Assembly: GCA_017531225.1 (NCBI GenBank)
Contig: JAFXLL010000011.1
Span: 62,001-126,000 of the forward strand
Direction of reading: 5' to 3'
Source of the DNA: Bacteroidales bacterium
Lineage (GTDB): Bacteria > Bacteroidota > Bacteroidia > Bacteroidales > F082
Length of the DNA stretch: 64,000 nt
This document shows, one piece after another, positions 26,501 to 35,273 of this stretch (the stretch's first letter is position 1; each line of letters opens with the position of its first letter). The notes under the pieces are model-generated. The model saw nothing but the letters and a program-made list of their open reading frames with translations. It searched no databases and was not told where the DNA came from. The translations under genes and the position numbers were made by a program.

Positions 26501-26737
26501 GCCTTTGGCTTCCTGGTTCTGGTCGCTGTGGATGATGTCGTTGAGCTGTTTCAAGATCTTGGCCTTCATTTCGTTGGCGGCCATGTTAGTGAAGGTGATG
26601 GCGAGAATCTGACGGAAGTTCTCCGTTGTGGCCTCACTTCTTAAACACAATCCCAGATACTCCTTTACGATCGTGTAGGTCTTACCTGATCCTGCGGAGG
26701 CCTGATATACCTTGAAAGCGTTACTTGGAAAGCTCAT
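23540..26737 (-). CDS. addA: AddA/RecB-type helicase-nuclease (UvrD family)
   Basis: A 1065-residue SF1 helicase with a C-terminal PD-(D/E)xK nuclease, the AddA subunit type, for processing double-strand breaks ahead of RecA. Helicase motifs in order: Walker A ASAGSGKTYT (residues 13-22), ILAITFTNMAANEMK (Ia), LFIDEFQDTSVLQW (II), GDGKQSIYRWRNG (III), LKCNYRSFKNIVDFN (IV), VNIMTIHKSKGLEFNVVIYP (V) and YVAFTRAVQRLHIL (VI). The nuclease shows WGEFVHQIL and the metal-binding IILLDYKTG near 1030. The partner AddB-like nuclease is not adjacent. The start overlaps tamB by 17 bases, so the two genes are coupled; the combination has no obvious functional logic. Confidence 0.9.
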   Translation of the reverse strand: MSFPSNAFKVYQASAGSGKTYTIVKEYLGLCLRSEATTENFRQILAITFTNMAANEMKAKILKQLNDIIHSDQNQEAKGMEADLIKELSIDRKSLKANAEILFQKIIHDYSSFCVSTIDAFVQRLSRSFAKDLNLPTQFNVSIDEDEVADAITERIGEQIGPANPFLTKILEDFSEMKFDSEKSPKIANNIHDFVKRLFSEEAFQKNEENHFETEEQYKETLEFINKRIYPFEAECKQFVRDFEGFIKANNLTEDDFNFKAKGPCLSFLKNLKDNKLPTLGERQLQIIDGSFNWYSKTLPKKSGFDSLDADFQQVFVRFLKRYQQQIGSYQFFKSQLGLLSFYVLRSKIKAELEAYIGEEQIVHISEFNKRINELMGDFTVPFVYERLGEHFKYLFIDEFQDTSVLQWQNLIPLLDNSLASNMSMVVGDGKQSIYRWRNGEVGQIVSLPEIFSKPDGSPAFDDFERSLINHFDFNELKCNYRSFKNIVDFNNSFFDFGSQYLSPDCRKVYADINPRYKKEVSITQQSTIDEDGFVQVELFDPSDSDEAMLSRIKELIEELTNKGFKKSDITILVRKNKIGSLIANYLNENGIDVVSAESILLKSSDKVQLIISTLDYLIHDDNAAVIASVLYFWNATHQKDFNGIVDGIFDHANSIAKGETDIESTMGLEPKALKSLLSKSYSLYDLCSALMRLYGFNTVGDSFLNFLLDVVYKWQASDESGIGSFLEYWEKKKDKLSVICGNADAVNIMTIHKSKGLEFNVVIYPFLVDNLDDKKSSSLWISPEALGFEFIPNIDKVQFTITKDSATWSPQAAQLAEQENDKVRLDNMNLNYVAFTRAVQRLHILAYQSKDESKSPLNAFLKEHPDSYGDPESKKVELKKDHPVVKDVFTESASGDWFSKITIDPNPSMFWANPDDKMSPVEWGEFVHQILSEVKDAKDIDHVLSPYIDAGVIDSKTASMLYGLFEQMVLHPAIYEAFTDQAKTKNECDILTSQHEIVRPDRYAELPDKIILLDYKTGQHSEEHHKQLRQYMTVLKKMKDKRIEAYLVYLGDTVQVVPVTNKEQ

Positions 26738-29700
26738 CTTTCTCGGATTTTTGGCTGTTGTTTGGACTGATTAAGGGCTTTGGGCGATCAATCATAGGCC
26801 CGTTGGGGAGGTCCATTCTGTTGGTTCTGCGCTTGAAGAGATCCTTGAACTTATCGAAGCTACGGTTGTAGGAAAAACCAATACCTTGCGTGTAGGGTAC
26901 CGTCTTGAAATAGTTGTACTGATAATAGGTGGTGTTGTAGTTCGACCTGTTGAATACTTGCGCGCTAAAGCGCCCATCCTTGGTGATCTTGTAATCCACG
27001 TTGACATCACCGATGACATTGGTGGAACTCGACGAATAGTTGTTGCTCGGGATGACCACTCCGAAGTTGGTCTCAATGGTAAGCCTATTGTCGAACAGCT
27101 GTTTCCTGAGGTCGACAGTCATCTCATCGCTAGTAAAGTTGGAGCCTGCCTTATAGTTGATGTTGATGTCAATATCGTTGGTCATTTGTGAAATCAAATC
27201 GTTGATCTGACCGGTGATGATACCAGCGCCATTGATGGTGCTGCCGTAGCTGAAGGAGTTAAACACCAACAGCGAGACCACTTGCAAGAGGAGATCTGAT
27301 TGGTTGGTGGTGTCAATGACGTAAAACACGGCTTGCTGAAGATCCTCAGAGGCATTGGGTAGACGTAACCCGAAGCTGATGTCTGGGTTCATGAGCTTGT
27401 TTTTCAGATGGACCAAACACTCAACTTTGATGTTGCTTGAGCCCACCGAAGTGGAATCAGTCAGGCCAAGAGAAGAGATGGAGGCTTTGGTCTGGTAAAC
27501 ACCCGTCACGTTGATGTCGCCGTTCACGGGATCGCCAGTCCAGGAGATGCTGCTTCCAGACTCCAGCGTGAAGGTTCGCTTGAGGACGTCCTGAACGTTC
27601 AAGGAAAGACTTCCTGAGTTGATGACGTAATTGCCGATGAGCGACATTGAATTGTTGGATGTGGCCATGTCGAGCTTGATGTTGCCGTCGCCATTGGCTT
27701 CCATGCTACCCAGTCCGTTGGGGAGTCCAATCTTGACTTGCGATTCTTTGTTGACAGTGATGTCCAACCCAAGATTGATGTTGCTTCTCGATTTTGGGAC
27801 AGGAGTTTCGACAACAGGAGTCTCCTCGTCTTCTGAAGGCTCATCGTGGCTTACGAAGGTAATGAACTCATGTTTCTTGACCTTGGAAGAACCACCAAGT
27901 GGGAGGGTGAAGTAGGTGCCTTTCTGGGTCATCGCTTTGATCTTGAGGTCAAGATCGTTGATGGGACCTTGTGCGGTGACAATGCCGTTGGCAATGGCTG
28001 TGCCGTAGTATGACTGACTGTCGAGTGCAGTGGTGGCCATGGCAAGGAAGTTCCTCGGATACATCTTGATGTCGAGGTACATATCCTTTAAATGGTTGTG
28101 TTGGATGTATCCTGAAACCATGGCGGTATTTCCCAAGGTATCCGTAAGAGTCATGTCGTTCAACGTGATGAGATTCTCGGTGAGTTTGATGGTGGGGCTG
28201 AACGTGTAGAAGGTATTCAGCATGTTGATCTTGCACCCGCCGTCTTTAATCTTCAATAGGCCTTGCAGATCAAGCTGGCTCAATGTGCCTCCGATATTCA
28301 CATCACCTTGACACAATCCTTGGAAACGTTGGAGAAAGTCGTCGAGGAAAGGCGATAGGATGGCCAGATTCAAGTCATCGAGACTGAGTTTGAAGTCCAG
28401 ATTATCCTTTTCTCTACCAATGTAATAGGCACCGTTGAGTAAGAGGACTTTCTTTTCATGGTCAACCAGTCCCACGTCGAGGTCGATGGATTTATTCTCT
28501 TGGTTCCATTGGCTATAGATCGAAGCGTCTCCGAAGTTTTCTCCGCTGAGTCCTAAATTGTTGATGTTTAAGTCGGCCAAAAGGGTAAGGTCTTCGTTGA
28601 GGTCGCTTACAACAGCGTTGCCTGTGATGATGCCGTCTAGGTCGAAGCCCATCCCTTCGAAGATGAAATCTAAGTTCGACAAGTCGAATTTGTTCAGGTT
28701 TGCGGAGAGGGTGTCGTTTTTGGTGAAAGGAACCATGCCGTCAATAGTTAGGCTTTGGTCGAGGCTGGACAGTTCAAGGTTCGAAATCTGAATGTTGCCA
28801 TCGTCAAACACAACGAAATTGTCTGGGTTGATACTCCAGATGGAGTCGTTGATAAGGATGTCGGCGTAATTGATGTTGAAGCGACCACCGGAGGAAGAAG
28901 GGACGAACGACGTGTTGATGGTAGCCTGGTTGTGATCGTAGTAGCTATCGTCATCCCATCCGATTTGGGTCCTTATGGTGTCGTTTTGAAGCAAGGCGAC
29001 GACGCTAAATCCGTCAAGGCCTAAAGTGGATGGATCGCTTTCAGTGGAGTCACGCAAGATGATGTGGTCAATGGTTAGGCGGGTGGTGGATCGTCTTGGA
29101 CTGCTAAAGCTCCTGCAATTGATATCCTTGATCTTGATATTATTGATGTTGACGTAATTTGACCGTAATGAAAGATTCAGCGATTGAGATTTGGAGGTGA
29201 AGGTGCCATTCAAGGTGGTGTTGTTGGCGATGCTCACGCTGGGTACCAAGAGCCTGGTGAGTGGCTTCGGGTTTTTAAGGTTCATGCTAACGATGAAGTC
29301 CTGCTCCGATGACTTGGTGCCCTTTTCAAAATTGGCGATGCTTTCGGTCCATTGCGGTATGACGACATAGGAGTAGACGTACTGTTTGAAGGCCATGGCA
29401 ATGGTGGCGAAATTCATCTTTCCTGCCATCTCGAAATCGAAAAAGTCGCAGTTGAGGTCGATACGCTTCTGTAGCAGGTTGTCGTTGACGATGTTGGCGT
29501 CGAACTGTTTCATCACGTGATGACCTCTGCTATTGGTAAAGCTCACATCCTTGATGGAAAGCGCTCCTTCGATCTGGTCGAAATTGTTGATGTTGTCCAT
29601 GTTGGCCGTGATGGAAGCCGTGAGCAAGGCAGTTTGATCGTTTTTGATGAGGTTGAGCTGATGCAGGTCAGCCGATGCGATCTCCATGGTGAAGTCGCCT

Positions 29701-31238
29701 CCCAATGCTTTCGGGTTGCTGAAGTCGAAGCGTCCTTTGAAGTCGAGGTCAAGCTCGTCGTCGGCAATGTCGATGTTGCCGTTGAAGCAGTTGTTACGGA
29801 GGTTTCCATCCAGCGAGATATCGTTAATGTAGTTGCCGAGTAACATGACATCGGAGATGTCACCTTGGATGTCAAGATCCAAACCGCTGCGTTTCCCATG
29901 TCGGGCAGTGACATTGGCTGAAAGGTCAAGGGTGCCGATGACCTTGGGGGCGTTGGCCAACAGTCCAACGTTGAGATGTTCGGCGGTGATGTCGCCTTCG
30001 AAAACGTCAAGCTGAGTGCCGCTTATGCTTTTGTTGAGTACAGCGGTAACATTACCGATCTCAGAGGTGACCTCCAACTCGGTCTTGAACTTCTCCATGG
30101 AGCCGGAGAAGAATCCTTTGATGGAGCCTTGCCCTAATGGCTCCAGCGCAGAAGGCATCGGAATGACGCCTGAGGAGATGGGGATATGGAAGTTGGCAAG
30201 ATCGTCATAGGAATAGTTCAACTTTTTGATGTTGAGTTGGTGCTTTCCTTTTTCGAAATCTAATGGATGCAAGGCAAGGCTGCCCACAAAATTGGTGTGA
30301 TTGCCAAAAGCAAATTTCAGTTTGTCGACCTTGAAGCTTCTTATGGGACCCTTCATCCAGCCTTGGAATTGCACGGGATCCGTCATTTTATAGAGGAGAT
30401 CGGAGAAGGGTCCGAGGTCGCTGACTTGGATGATGGAAGGCAGGATGTTGGCATCGAATGTCACTGAGTCCACAAAACTATTGAAAGCGGAGGTGCTTGG
30501 GTAGAGCATGTGGAGGTCGAGCCGTAAGTCGCTATTCGGAGTGCCGATCTTCAAGCCGTCAAGCAAGATGCCTTGAGAGTAGAATATCACTTGCGATTCA
30601 AAGTTGTTGAGCTGGAAACCGCTTGTGTCAATCGCCGCAAGATGGTTGATGGTTGCGCTAATGGAGTCGCCTATGATCGACAGCGCTTGTGCATCGAGGT
30701 TGATGCCGCGCAAGACTAAATGCGAGTAGTCCATCAGATGTTTTTCCATCTTTTCAGGATTGTCGCTATTTTGGTTCCAGAGCTGAAAATCAAGGTCCTT
30801 AAGCATGACGTGATCCACAGTGATGGGGATGGTCTTGCCGCTTTTTTCTTTTTCTTTTTCCTTGTCGGACGAGAAGGCGTCGATAATAAACTGGAAGTTC
30901 ATGTGGTCCTCGCCCTCGTATGTAATCAGGTTGGCATGGGCGTTGGACAATTCTACGCGTCCCACATGGATATTACCTTGGATAATGTCTTCCATGACGG
31001 GGCGGACCCTGAGCTCCTCAACGCTAAGCAAATCGGCATCCTGTAAGTCCTTTACCAAGAAATGGTCGATATGGATCGTGAAGTCAGGTGAGATGTACAA
31101 CCGTCCGATTCTGATATCTGCTTCAGTAATTTGAGAAACAAATCCGCCCGCAATTCTGATGGCAAACTTCTGGATGATAGGGTCTTGGATGGACACAAAG
31201 ATACTTGTGATGATGGATAAAACCACCATTATCAGCAC
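26721..31238 (-). CDS. tamB: TamB-domain translocation/assembly module protein
   Basis: A very long (about 1505 residues) AsmA/TamB-like envelope protein: one N-terminal membrane segment, then repeating beta-groove sequence (ADIRIGRLYISPDFTIHID, GLKIGTPNSDLRLDL) and a C-terminal TamB domain of about 400 residues with VTGVYQTKASISSLGL, VECLVHLKNKLMNPDISF and NLTIETNFG-type strands. TamB works with a BamA-family partner in outer-membrane protein insertion or with phospholipid transport. The given start is GTG at 31238, but codons upstream are open and basic (KIIKKKIIHSIL); an ATT codon at 31271 follows a perfect GGAGG at 6 bases and may be the real start. Divergent from tsaD with only about 24-57 bases between. 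Confidence 0.88.
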   Translation of the reverse strand: MLIMVVLSIITSIFVSIQDPIIQKFAIRIAGGFVSQITEADIRIGRLYISPDFTIHIDHFLVKDLQDADLLSVEELRVRPVMEDIIQGNIHVGRVELSNAHANLITYEGEDHMNFQFIIDAFSSDKEKEKEKSGKTIPITVDHVMLKDLDFQLWNQNSDNPEKMEKHLMDYSHLVLRGINLDAQALSIIGDSISATINHLAAIDTSGFQLNNFESQVIFYSQGILLDGLKIGTPNSDLRLDLHMLYPSTSAFNSFVDSVTFDANILPSIIQVSDLGPFSDLLYKMTDPVQFQGWMKGPIRSFKVDKLKFAFGNHTNFVGSLALHPLDFEKGKHQLNIKKLNYSYDDLANFHIPISSGVIPMPSALEPLGQGSIKGFFSGSMEKFKTELEVTSEIGNVTAVLNKSISGTQLDVFEGDITAEHLNVGLLANAPKVIGTLDLSANVTARHGKRSGLDLDIQGDISDVMLLGNYINDISLDGNLRNNCFNGNIDIADDELDLDFKGRFDFSNPKALGGDFTMEIASADLHQLNLIKNDQTALLTASITANMDNINNFDQIEGALSIKDVSFTNSRGHHVMKQFDANIVNDNLLQKRIDLNCDFFDFEMAGKMNFATIAMAFKQYVYSYVVIPQWTESIANFEKGTKSSEQDFIVSMNLKNPKPLTRLLVPSVSIANNTTLNGTFTSKSQSLNLSLRSNYVNINNIKIKDINCRSFSSPRRSTTRLTIDHIILRDSTESDPSTLGLDGFSVVALLQNDTIRTQIGWDDDSYYDHNQATINTSFVPSSSGGRFNINYADILINDSIWSINPDNFVVFDDGNIQISNLELSSLDQSLTIDGMVPFTKNDTLSANLNKFDLSNLDFIFEGMGFDLDGIITGNAVVSDLNEDLTLLADLNINNLGLSGENFGDASIYSQWNQENKSIDLDVGLVDHEKKVLLLNGAYYIGREKDNLDFKLSLDDLNLAILSPFLDDFLQRFQGLCQGDVNIGGTLSQLDLQGLLKIKDGGCKINMLNTFYTFSPTIKLTENLITLNDMTLTDTLGNTAMVSGYIQHNHLKDMYLDIKMYPRNFLAMATTALDSQSYYGTAIANGIVTAQGPINDLDLKIKAMTQKGTYFTLPLGGSSKVKKHEFITFVSHDEPSEDEETPVVETPVPKSRSNINLGLDITVNKESQVKIGLPNGLGSMEANGDGNIKLDMATSNNSMSLIGNYVINSGSLSLNVQDVLKRTFTLESGSSISWTGDPVNGDINVTGVYQTKASISSLGLTDSTSVGSSNIKVECLVHLKNKLMNPDISFGLRLPNASEDLQQAVFYVIDTTNQSDLLLQVVSLLVFNSFSYGSTINGAGIITGQINDLISQMTNDIDININYKAGSNFTSDEMTVDLRKQLFDNRLTIETNFGVVIPSNNYSSSSTNVIGDVNVDYKITKDGRFSAQVFNRSNYNTTYYQYNYFKTVPYTQGIGFSYNRSFDKFKDLFKRRTNRMDLPNGPMIDRPKPLISPNNSQKSEKDELSK

Positions 31239-31267
31239 AAGGATACTATGGATAATCTTTTTTTTAA

Positions 31268-31275
31268 TAATTTTG
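31268..31275 (+). promoter_or_regulatory. -7 box for tsaD
   Basis: TAATTTTG, 19 bases before the tsaD ATG, lying across the likely 5' end of the divergent tamB. Confidence 0.5.
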
Positions 31276-31294
31276 AGCCTCCAAACTACAGTTC

Positions 31295-32320
31295 ATGAAC
31301 GAATACATTTTAGGCATCGAGTCCTCTTGCGACGACACTTCAGCCGCTGTGCTTCAAGGCACGTGTGTGCTCTCCAACGTCATTGCCAGCCAGAAGGTTC
31401 ACGAGAAATACGGAGGCGTTGTCCCCGAACTCGCTTCCCGTGCACACCAGCAAAATATCATCCCCGTCATCGACACGGCCTTAAAGGATGCAAATATAGA
31501 TAAAAAACAATTATCCGCAATTGCTTTTACACGTGGACCTGGTCTTTTAGGCTCACTTTTAGTTGGAACTTCGTTTGCGAAGGCTTTTGCACAGACCCTG
31601 AACATCCCGATGGTGGAGATCGACCACATGAACGCGCATATCTTGGTGCATTTTGCTACCGACGCTACGCATACCGAAGTGCCTGATTTCCCGTTCCTTT
31701 GCTTGACGGTGTCGGGTGGACATACCCAGATTGTGGTGGTGAAGGACTATTTCGACATGGAGGTCATCGGTAAGACCATCGACGATGCGGCAGGGGAGGC
31801 CTTTGACAAAACGGCCAAGATCCTTGGCTTGCCTTATCCGGGTGGTCCTGTCATAGATAAGTTGGCCAAGATTGGCGATCCTAATGCATTTAGCTTTGCA
31901 AAGCCTAATATTCCTGGTTTGGATTATAGCTTCAGTGGATTGAAAACCAGTATTTTATATACTGTTCGTGACAACCTCAAACTGAATCCTAATTTCATTG
32001 AAGAGAACAAAGAGAATCTTTGTGCTTCGGTGCAGAAGACCATCATTGACATTTTGATGAACAAGTTGGTGAAAGCCAGCAAGCAAACAGGCATCAAGAC
32101 GGTGGCCATCGCCGGTGGCGTGAGCGCCAATAGCGGTTTGCATGACGCCATGTTGGCTTTAGGGGAGAAGTATCATTGGAAAGTGTTCATTCCGCGCCTC
32201 AGCTATAGCACCGACAACGCTGCCATGGTTGCAGTAGCGGGATATTTCAAGTTCTTGAGAGGTGAGTTTGCTTCGCAAGACCTCACACCTTACGCAAGGC
32301 AGAGCCTTAGAGAGGGTTAG
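31295..32320 (+). CDS. tsaD: tRNA N6-adenosine threonylcarbamoyltransferase
   Basis: TsaD transfers the threonylcarbamoyl group to A37 of ANN-decoding tRNAs (t6A), with TsaB and TsaE. The 341-residue product matches the family throughout: ILGIESSCDDTSAAVL, YGGVVPELASRAHQQNIIPV, GPGLLGSLLVGTSFAK, the metal-binding EIDHMNAHILVHF (two His), LTVSGGHTQIV, TIDDAAGEAFDKTAK, GLDYSFSGLKTS and IAGGVSANSGL. Normal length. Essential in most bacteria. Convergent with dgt, overlapping by 4 bases. Confidence 0.98.
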   Translation: MNEYILGIESSCDDTSAAVLQGTCVLSNVIASQKVHEKYGGVVPELASRAHQQNIIPVIDTALKDANIDKKQLSAIAFTRGPGLLGSLLVGTSFAKAFAQTLNIPMVEIDHMNAHILVHFATDATHTEVPDFPFLCLTVSGGHTQIVVVKDYFDMEVIGKTIDDAAGEAFDKTAKILGLPYPGGPVIDKLAKIGDPNAFSFAKPNIPGLDYSFSGLKTSILYTVRDNLKLNPNFIEENKENLCASVQKTIIDILMNKLVKASKQTGIKTVAIAGGVSANSGLHDAMLALGEKYHWKVFIPRLSYSTDNAAMVAVAGYFKFLRGEFASQDLTPYARQSLREG

Positions 32321-33630
32321 TCAATTCCCCTCAGATCTTTGTATAGCTGAACAGCATAGAGGTCGGTCATGTTGGAGATGAAATCCAATACGGACTGAAC
32401 CTTGTAATACATGCCTTCATGCAAGGGCGTGAACTGTTCAGGCATCAGACTCAGCAGCTTTTTGTTGTAGGCTTTTTCGGGTTCCAGCACGGCACCGACA
32501 AACTCTTCGAGCAAGGTTCCAATAACGTTGAAACCAGTCAACTCGATCTTTACGACTGAAGGATGACGGTAGATGTCCTTTACGGATTGTTTACGGCACT
32601 GTTTCAAGGCATTCTCTTCGTGTTCAGGAAGATAGGATATTAAACTATCCTTGAAGCTGCCATCCATAATCTCGTCGTAATGAACCACAAAGATGTCGCT
32701 GGCATGGTTGACCAGTTTGTTGATCAAGGTGGCTCTCAGGAAGGCCATGCGCTCGTTTTGGTCAGTCACCTCGCGATACACCTCTTCTTTATGTTTGAAG
32801 AAAGTAGCGTCGGCTTTCGTATCGAAAAACGTGAGAAAAGCCTGCTCGGCGGCTTCAGTGCTGATAATGCCGCGCTTGTGAGCGTCTTCCATGTCGAGGA
32901 TGAGATAGCAGATATCGTCAGAGGCTTCCATCATGTACGATAAGGGGTGACGGGCGTACACCATGTGCTCTTCGTCAATCTTTGGGATGCCACATTCCCG
33001 CATGACTTCCTCAAACACCTCGAGGTCAGAATAAAACACGTTGTATTTCTTGCGGTTTCCCTTGTTGTACGAAGGGTAGGGGTATTTGATCAAAGAGGCC
33101 AACGTGGCGGCAGTTAGCGACATTCCGCCAGGGCGACGGCCATAGAACTGACAGGTGAGCAGGTGGAAAGCGTTGGCGTTGCCTTCAAACGAAATCAGAT
33201 CGCTCCATTGTTCGGGCAGCATGGCGCTCTGAAGCTCCCTGCCTTTGCCATCCTTGAAAAAACTGCCGATGGTGTCTTCGCCAGAATGACCGAATGGCGG
33301 GTTGCCGAGATCGTGGGCGAGACATACGGTGGATACGATGGTCTCAATGTCGGATTGACGTTCCTTTAGCTCTGGGTGATTCTCCATAAGCTTCTGCACG
33401 GTGCGGCAAGCGATGGATCGGCCCACACTGGCTACTTCCAAGCTGTGTGTCAGTCGGTTGTGAACCATCTGGCTTCCCGGCAGAGGAAACACCTGAGTCT
33501 TGTTTTGCAGCCTACGAAACGCACTGGAAAAGATGATGCGGTCATAGTCGCGCTGAAAGGAGCTGCGGATATCGGCACTCTTGTGCGGCGAAGCGTAACG
33601 ATGGGTTGAAAGGAGGTCGTTCCAGTTCAT
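32317..33630 (-). CDS. dgt: Deoxyguanosinetriphosphate triphosphohydrolase (dGTPase)
   Basis: HD-domain enzyme that removes the triphosphate from dGTP. The chosen ATG at 33630 gives 437 residues starting MNWNDLLSTHRYASPHKS; the extra 15 residues upstream in frame lie across the promoter and are unlikely. Motifs: SAFRRLQNKTQVFPL, HNRLTHSLEVASVGRSIA (first metal His), VCLAHDLGNPPFGHSGED (HD pair) and YMMEASDDICYLILDMEDA. This is the type 2 dGTPase family. It is transcribed divergently from a secreted protein through back-to-back -7 boxes. Confidence 0.94.
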   Translation of the reverse strand: MNWNDLLSTHRYASPHKSADIRSSFQRDYDRIIFSSAFRRLQNKTQVFPLPGSQMVHNRLTHSLEVASVGRSIACRTVQKLMENHPELKERQSDIETIVSTVCLAHDLGNPPFGHSGEDTIGSFFKDGKGRELQSAMLPEQWSDLISFEGNANAFHLLTCQFYGRRPGGMSLTAATLASLIKYPYPSYNKGNRKKYNVFYSDLEVFEEVMRECGIPKIDEEHMVYARHPLSYMMEASDDICYLILDMEDAHKRGIISTEAAEQAFLTFFDTKADATFFKHKEEVYREVTDQNERMAFLRATLINKLVNHASDIFVVHYDEIMDGSFKDSLISYLPEHEENALKQCRKQSVKDIYRHPSVVKIELTGFNVIGTLLEEFVGAVLEPEKAYNKKLLSLMPEQFTPLHEGMYYKVQSVLDFISNMTDLYAVQLYKDLRGID

Positions 33631-33652
33631 GATCAGTCTTGTATTATTGATG

Positions 33653-33660
33653 CAAAAGTA
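33653..33660 (-). promoter_or_regulatory. -7 box for dgt
   Basis: TACTTTTG on the minus strand, 22 bases before the dgt ATG and one base from the divergent -7 box at 33662. Confidence 0.55.
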
Positions 33661-33661
33661 A

Positions 33662-33669
33662 TAATTTTG
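33662..33669 (+). promoter_or_regulatory. -7 box for the secreted 498-residue protein
   Basis: TAATTTTG, 18 bases before the start codon. Only one base separates it from the dgt -7 box, so both polymerases cannot bind at once. Confidence 0.55.
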
Positions 33670-33687
33670 CAGCATTAAAGTTCAAAA

Positions 33688-35184
33688 ATGAAACGAATTG
33701 GTTTTCTGATCTTGTTTTTGGCTTTCGCCTGTATTTTAAGAGCCCAATCCCCTCAGCCTTATCTCGTTGCTGATTTTTCGGAACAAGACCTACAGACGAT
33801 GCTCGACCTATGCCATCAAGGAGGGTTTGAGTGGCTCGTGGTGAAGACGCCGTTCTCTACCTACGGCCATTATGAATGGAACGAGAGTTTCGCTCCCGAT
33901 GGCGACCTTTCGGTGAGGCGGATGGTACAAGCTGCCAAAGACCAGGAAGTGACGTTGGGACTATTGATTCAGGAAGATGCCATCAGTCTTAATGATGCCT
34001 ATTTTACGGCTAAAAACTTCAGCCAATATCAGCGCTCCGAGCAGTTGAAGCTGTTCGATGAGATGAATGCCGAAGACGTTGACATTGCCCTTTATCGCAA
34101 CGAAGCGCTGAAAAGCCTGACGTCATTGAACCTGTTACAGATTGACGATGAGATAGTCTCCATCGGTACCATGGAATTTGCAGGTGATCTGGTGTTGTTG
34201 CATCGTTGTACCCGTGGACTGTATGGCACCCAAAGGACTCTTCATGGCGTCAATGCCAAGGTATATCGCATCTGGGACAGCCCTGACCGTTTCGTGATTC
34301 CTGACGGAGAACTGCGTGAGGCTGTACGTCAACAGTTGGCTGAACGGCTGGAAGCAGGCAATGTTTCATTGGTACTGCTTAAAGGCGCTCCCGGACAGGA
34401 GATGCTTGACAAGTCGATTCGTGTCAGACAAGTGGAACGTTGGACTGAAGAGGGAGTCGCCAATCATTACTTAGGTTGGTTTATGATCCATGCCTCCGAC
34501 AAAAAGAGAACGGCCACTTCAATTGAGGATCTGGAATGGATGCTTTCGAAAGCCTCAGCTTATAACGCCTCATACGGCATGTTGCTTGATCCCAATGCCT
34601 TGAAAAACCTCGGCACAATACCTGATATGCTTACCCTGATGAAACAATGGAATCAGCTGACTCGCTCAGAGGCGTTTACGGCATCGCAGAAGGCGATGAT
34701 GAAGGATCCTTATTTAGATTGGCATCTCGAACAACAGGGCGACAGTCTATTCATGCTATATTCAATGAATTTCTCACGTCGCTACCAGTGCGCTTTTCAA
34801 GAGGTTGACACGGGATTTCTAAAGAGTGAGCAATGGGTATGGAATGTAGAGGAGGAGGGCCGTTTCGGACTGCGTCTGAACGTAGAAGGCAAGGTGAATG
34901 TTACCAATCCGATGATTAACACAACCAAAGGGTTGGTGATGTTCCCGTGTACGCTGGAACCGGGCCAACAGTTGGTGTATGACTTTGGCGACTACGCCTA
35001 TGTGATGGATGCCAATTACAATAAACTGAAGACTGTTTCTGTGGAAGGCCTTTCTGAGTTGGCTCAGGGAGATAATGAGGTTACTTTTTTCTGTGAAGTG
35101 GATCCTTCTGCCGAACAGCATCCTGTGGTGAAGTTGCGCTACATTACCCGTGAGCGGCCTTTTGTGGTCCATCCTCACAAATGA
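33688..35184 (+). CDS. Secreted protein, possible glycoside-hydrolase-like barrel
   Basis: A 498-residue protein with signal peptide (MKRIGFLILFLAFACILRA-Q). No family is firmly recognised. The N-terminal 320 residues look like a TIM-barrel: GGFEWLVVKTPFSTYGHYEW, QEVTLGLLIQED, VSLVLLKGAPGQEML, NHYLGWFMIHASDKK, ASYGMLLDPNAL. Inside it LLQIDDEIVSIG with HRCTRGLYGTQRTLHG resembles an insert found in some Bacteroidota polysaccharide-degradation proteins. The C-terminal 150 residues form a beta-sandwich-like part. A carbohydrate-active role is plausible but not shown. It stands alone between dgt and feoAB. Confidence 0.6.
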   Translation: MKRIGFLILFLAFACILRAQSPQPYLVADFSEQDLQTMLDLCHQGGFEWLVVKTPFSTYGHYEWNESFAPDGDLSVRRMVQAAKDQEVTLGLLIQEDAISLNDAYFTAKNFSQYQRSEQLKLFDEMNAEDVDIALYRNEALKSLTSLNLLQIDDEIVSIGTMEFAGDLVLLHRCTRGLYGTQRTLHGVNAKVYRIWDSPDRFVIPDGELREAVRQQLAERLEAGNVSLVLLKGAPGQEMLDKSIRVRQVERWTEEGVANHYLGWFMIHASDKKRTATSIEDLEWMLSKASAYNASYGMLLDPNALKNLGTIPDMLTLMKQWNQLTRSEAFTASQKAMMKDPYLDWHLEQQGDSLFMLYSMNFSRRYQCAFQEVDTGFLKSEQWVWNVEEEGRFGLRLNVEGKVNVTNPMINTTKGLVMFPCTLEPGQQLVYDFGDYAYVMDANYNKLKTVSVEGLSELAQGDNEVTFFCEVDPSAEQHPVVKLRYITRERPFVVHPHK

Positions 35185-35241
35185 TGATGACTTCAAAGAT
35201 ATTACCTATTAATGATGATGAGATGAAGTGAGAGAACAAGG

Positions 35242-35249
35242 TAATTTTG
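35242..35249 (+). promoter_or_regulatory. -7 box for the feo operon
   Basis: TAATTTTG, 24 bases before the feoAB ATG. No clear Fur-box was identified by eye. Confidence 0.55.
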
Positions 35250-35273
35250 CGGTCATAATAAAAAGAAGTTTGT

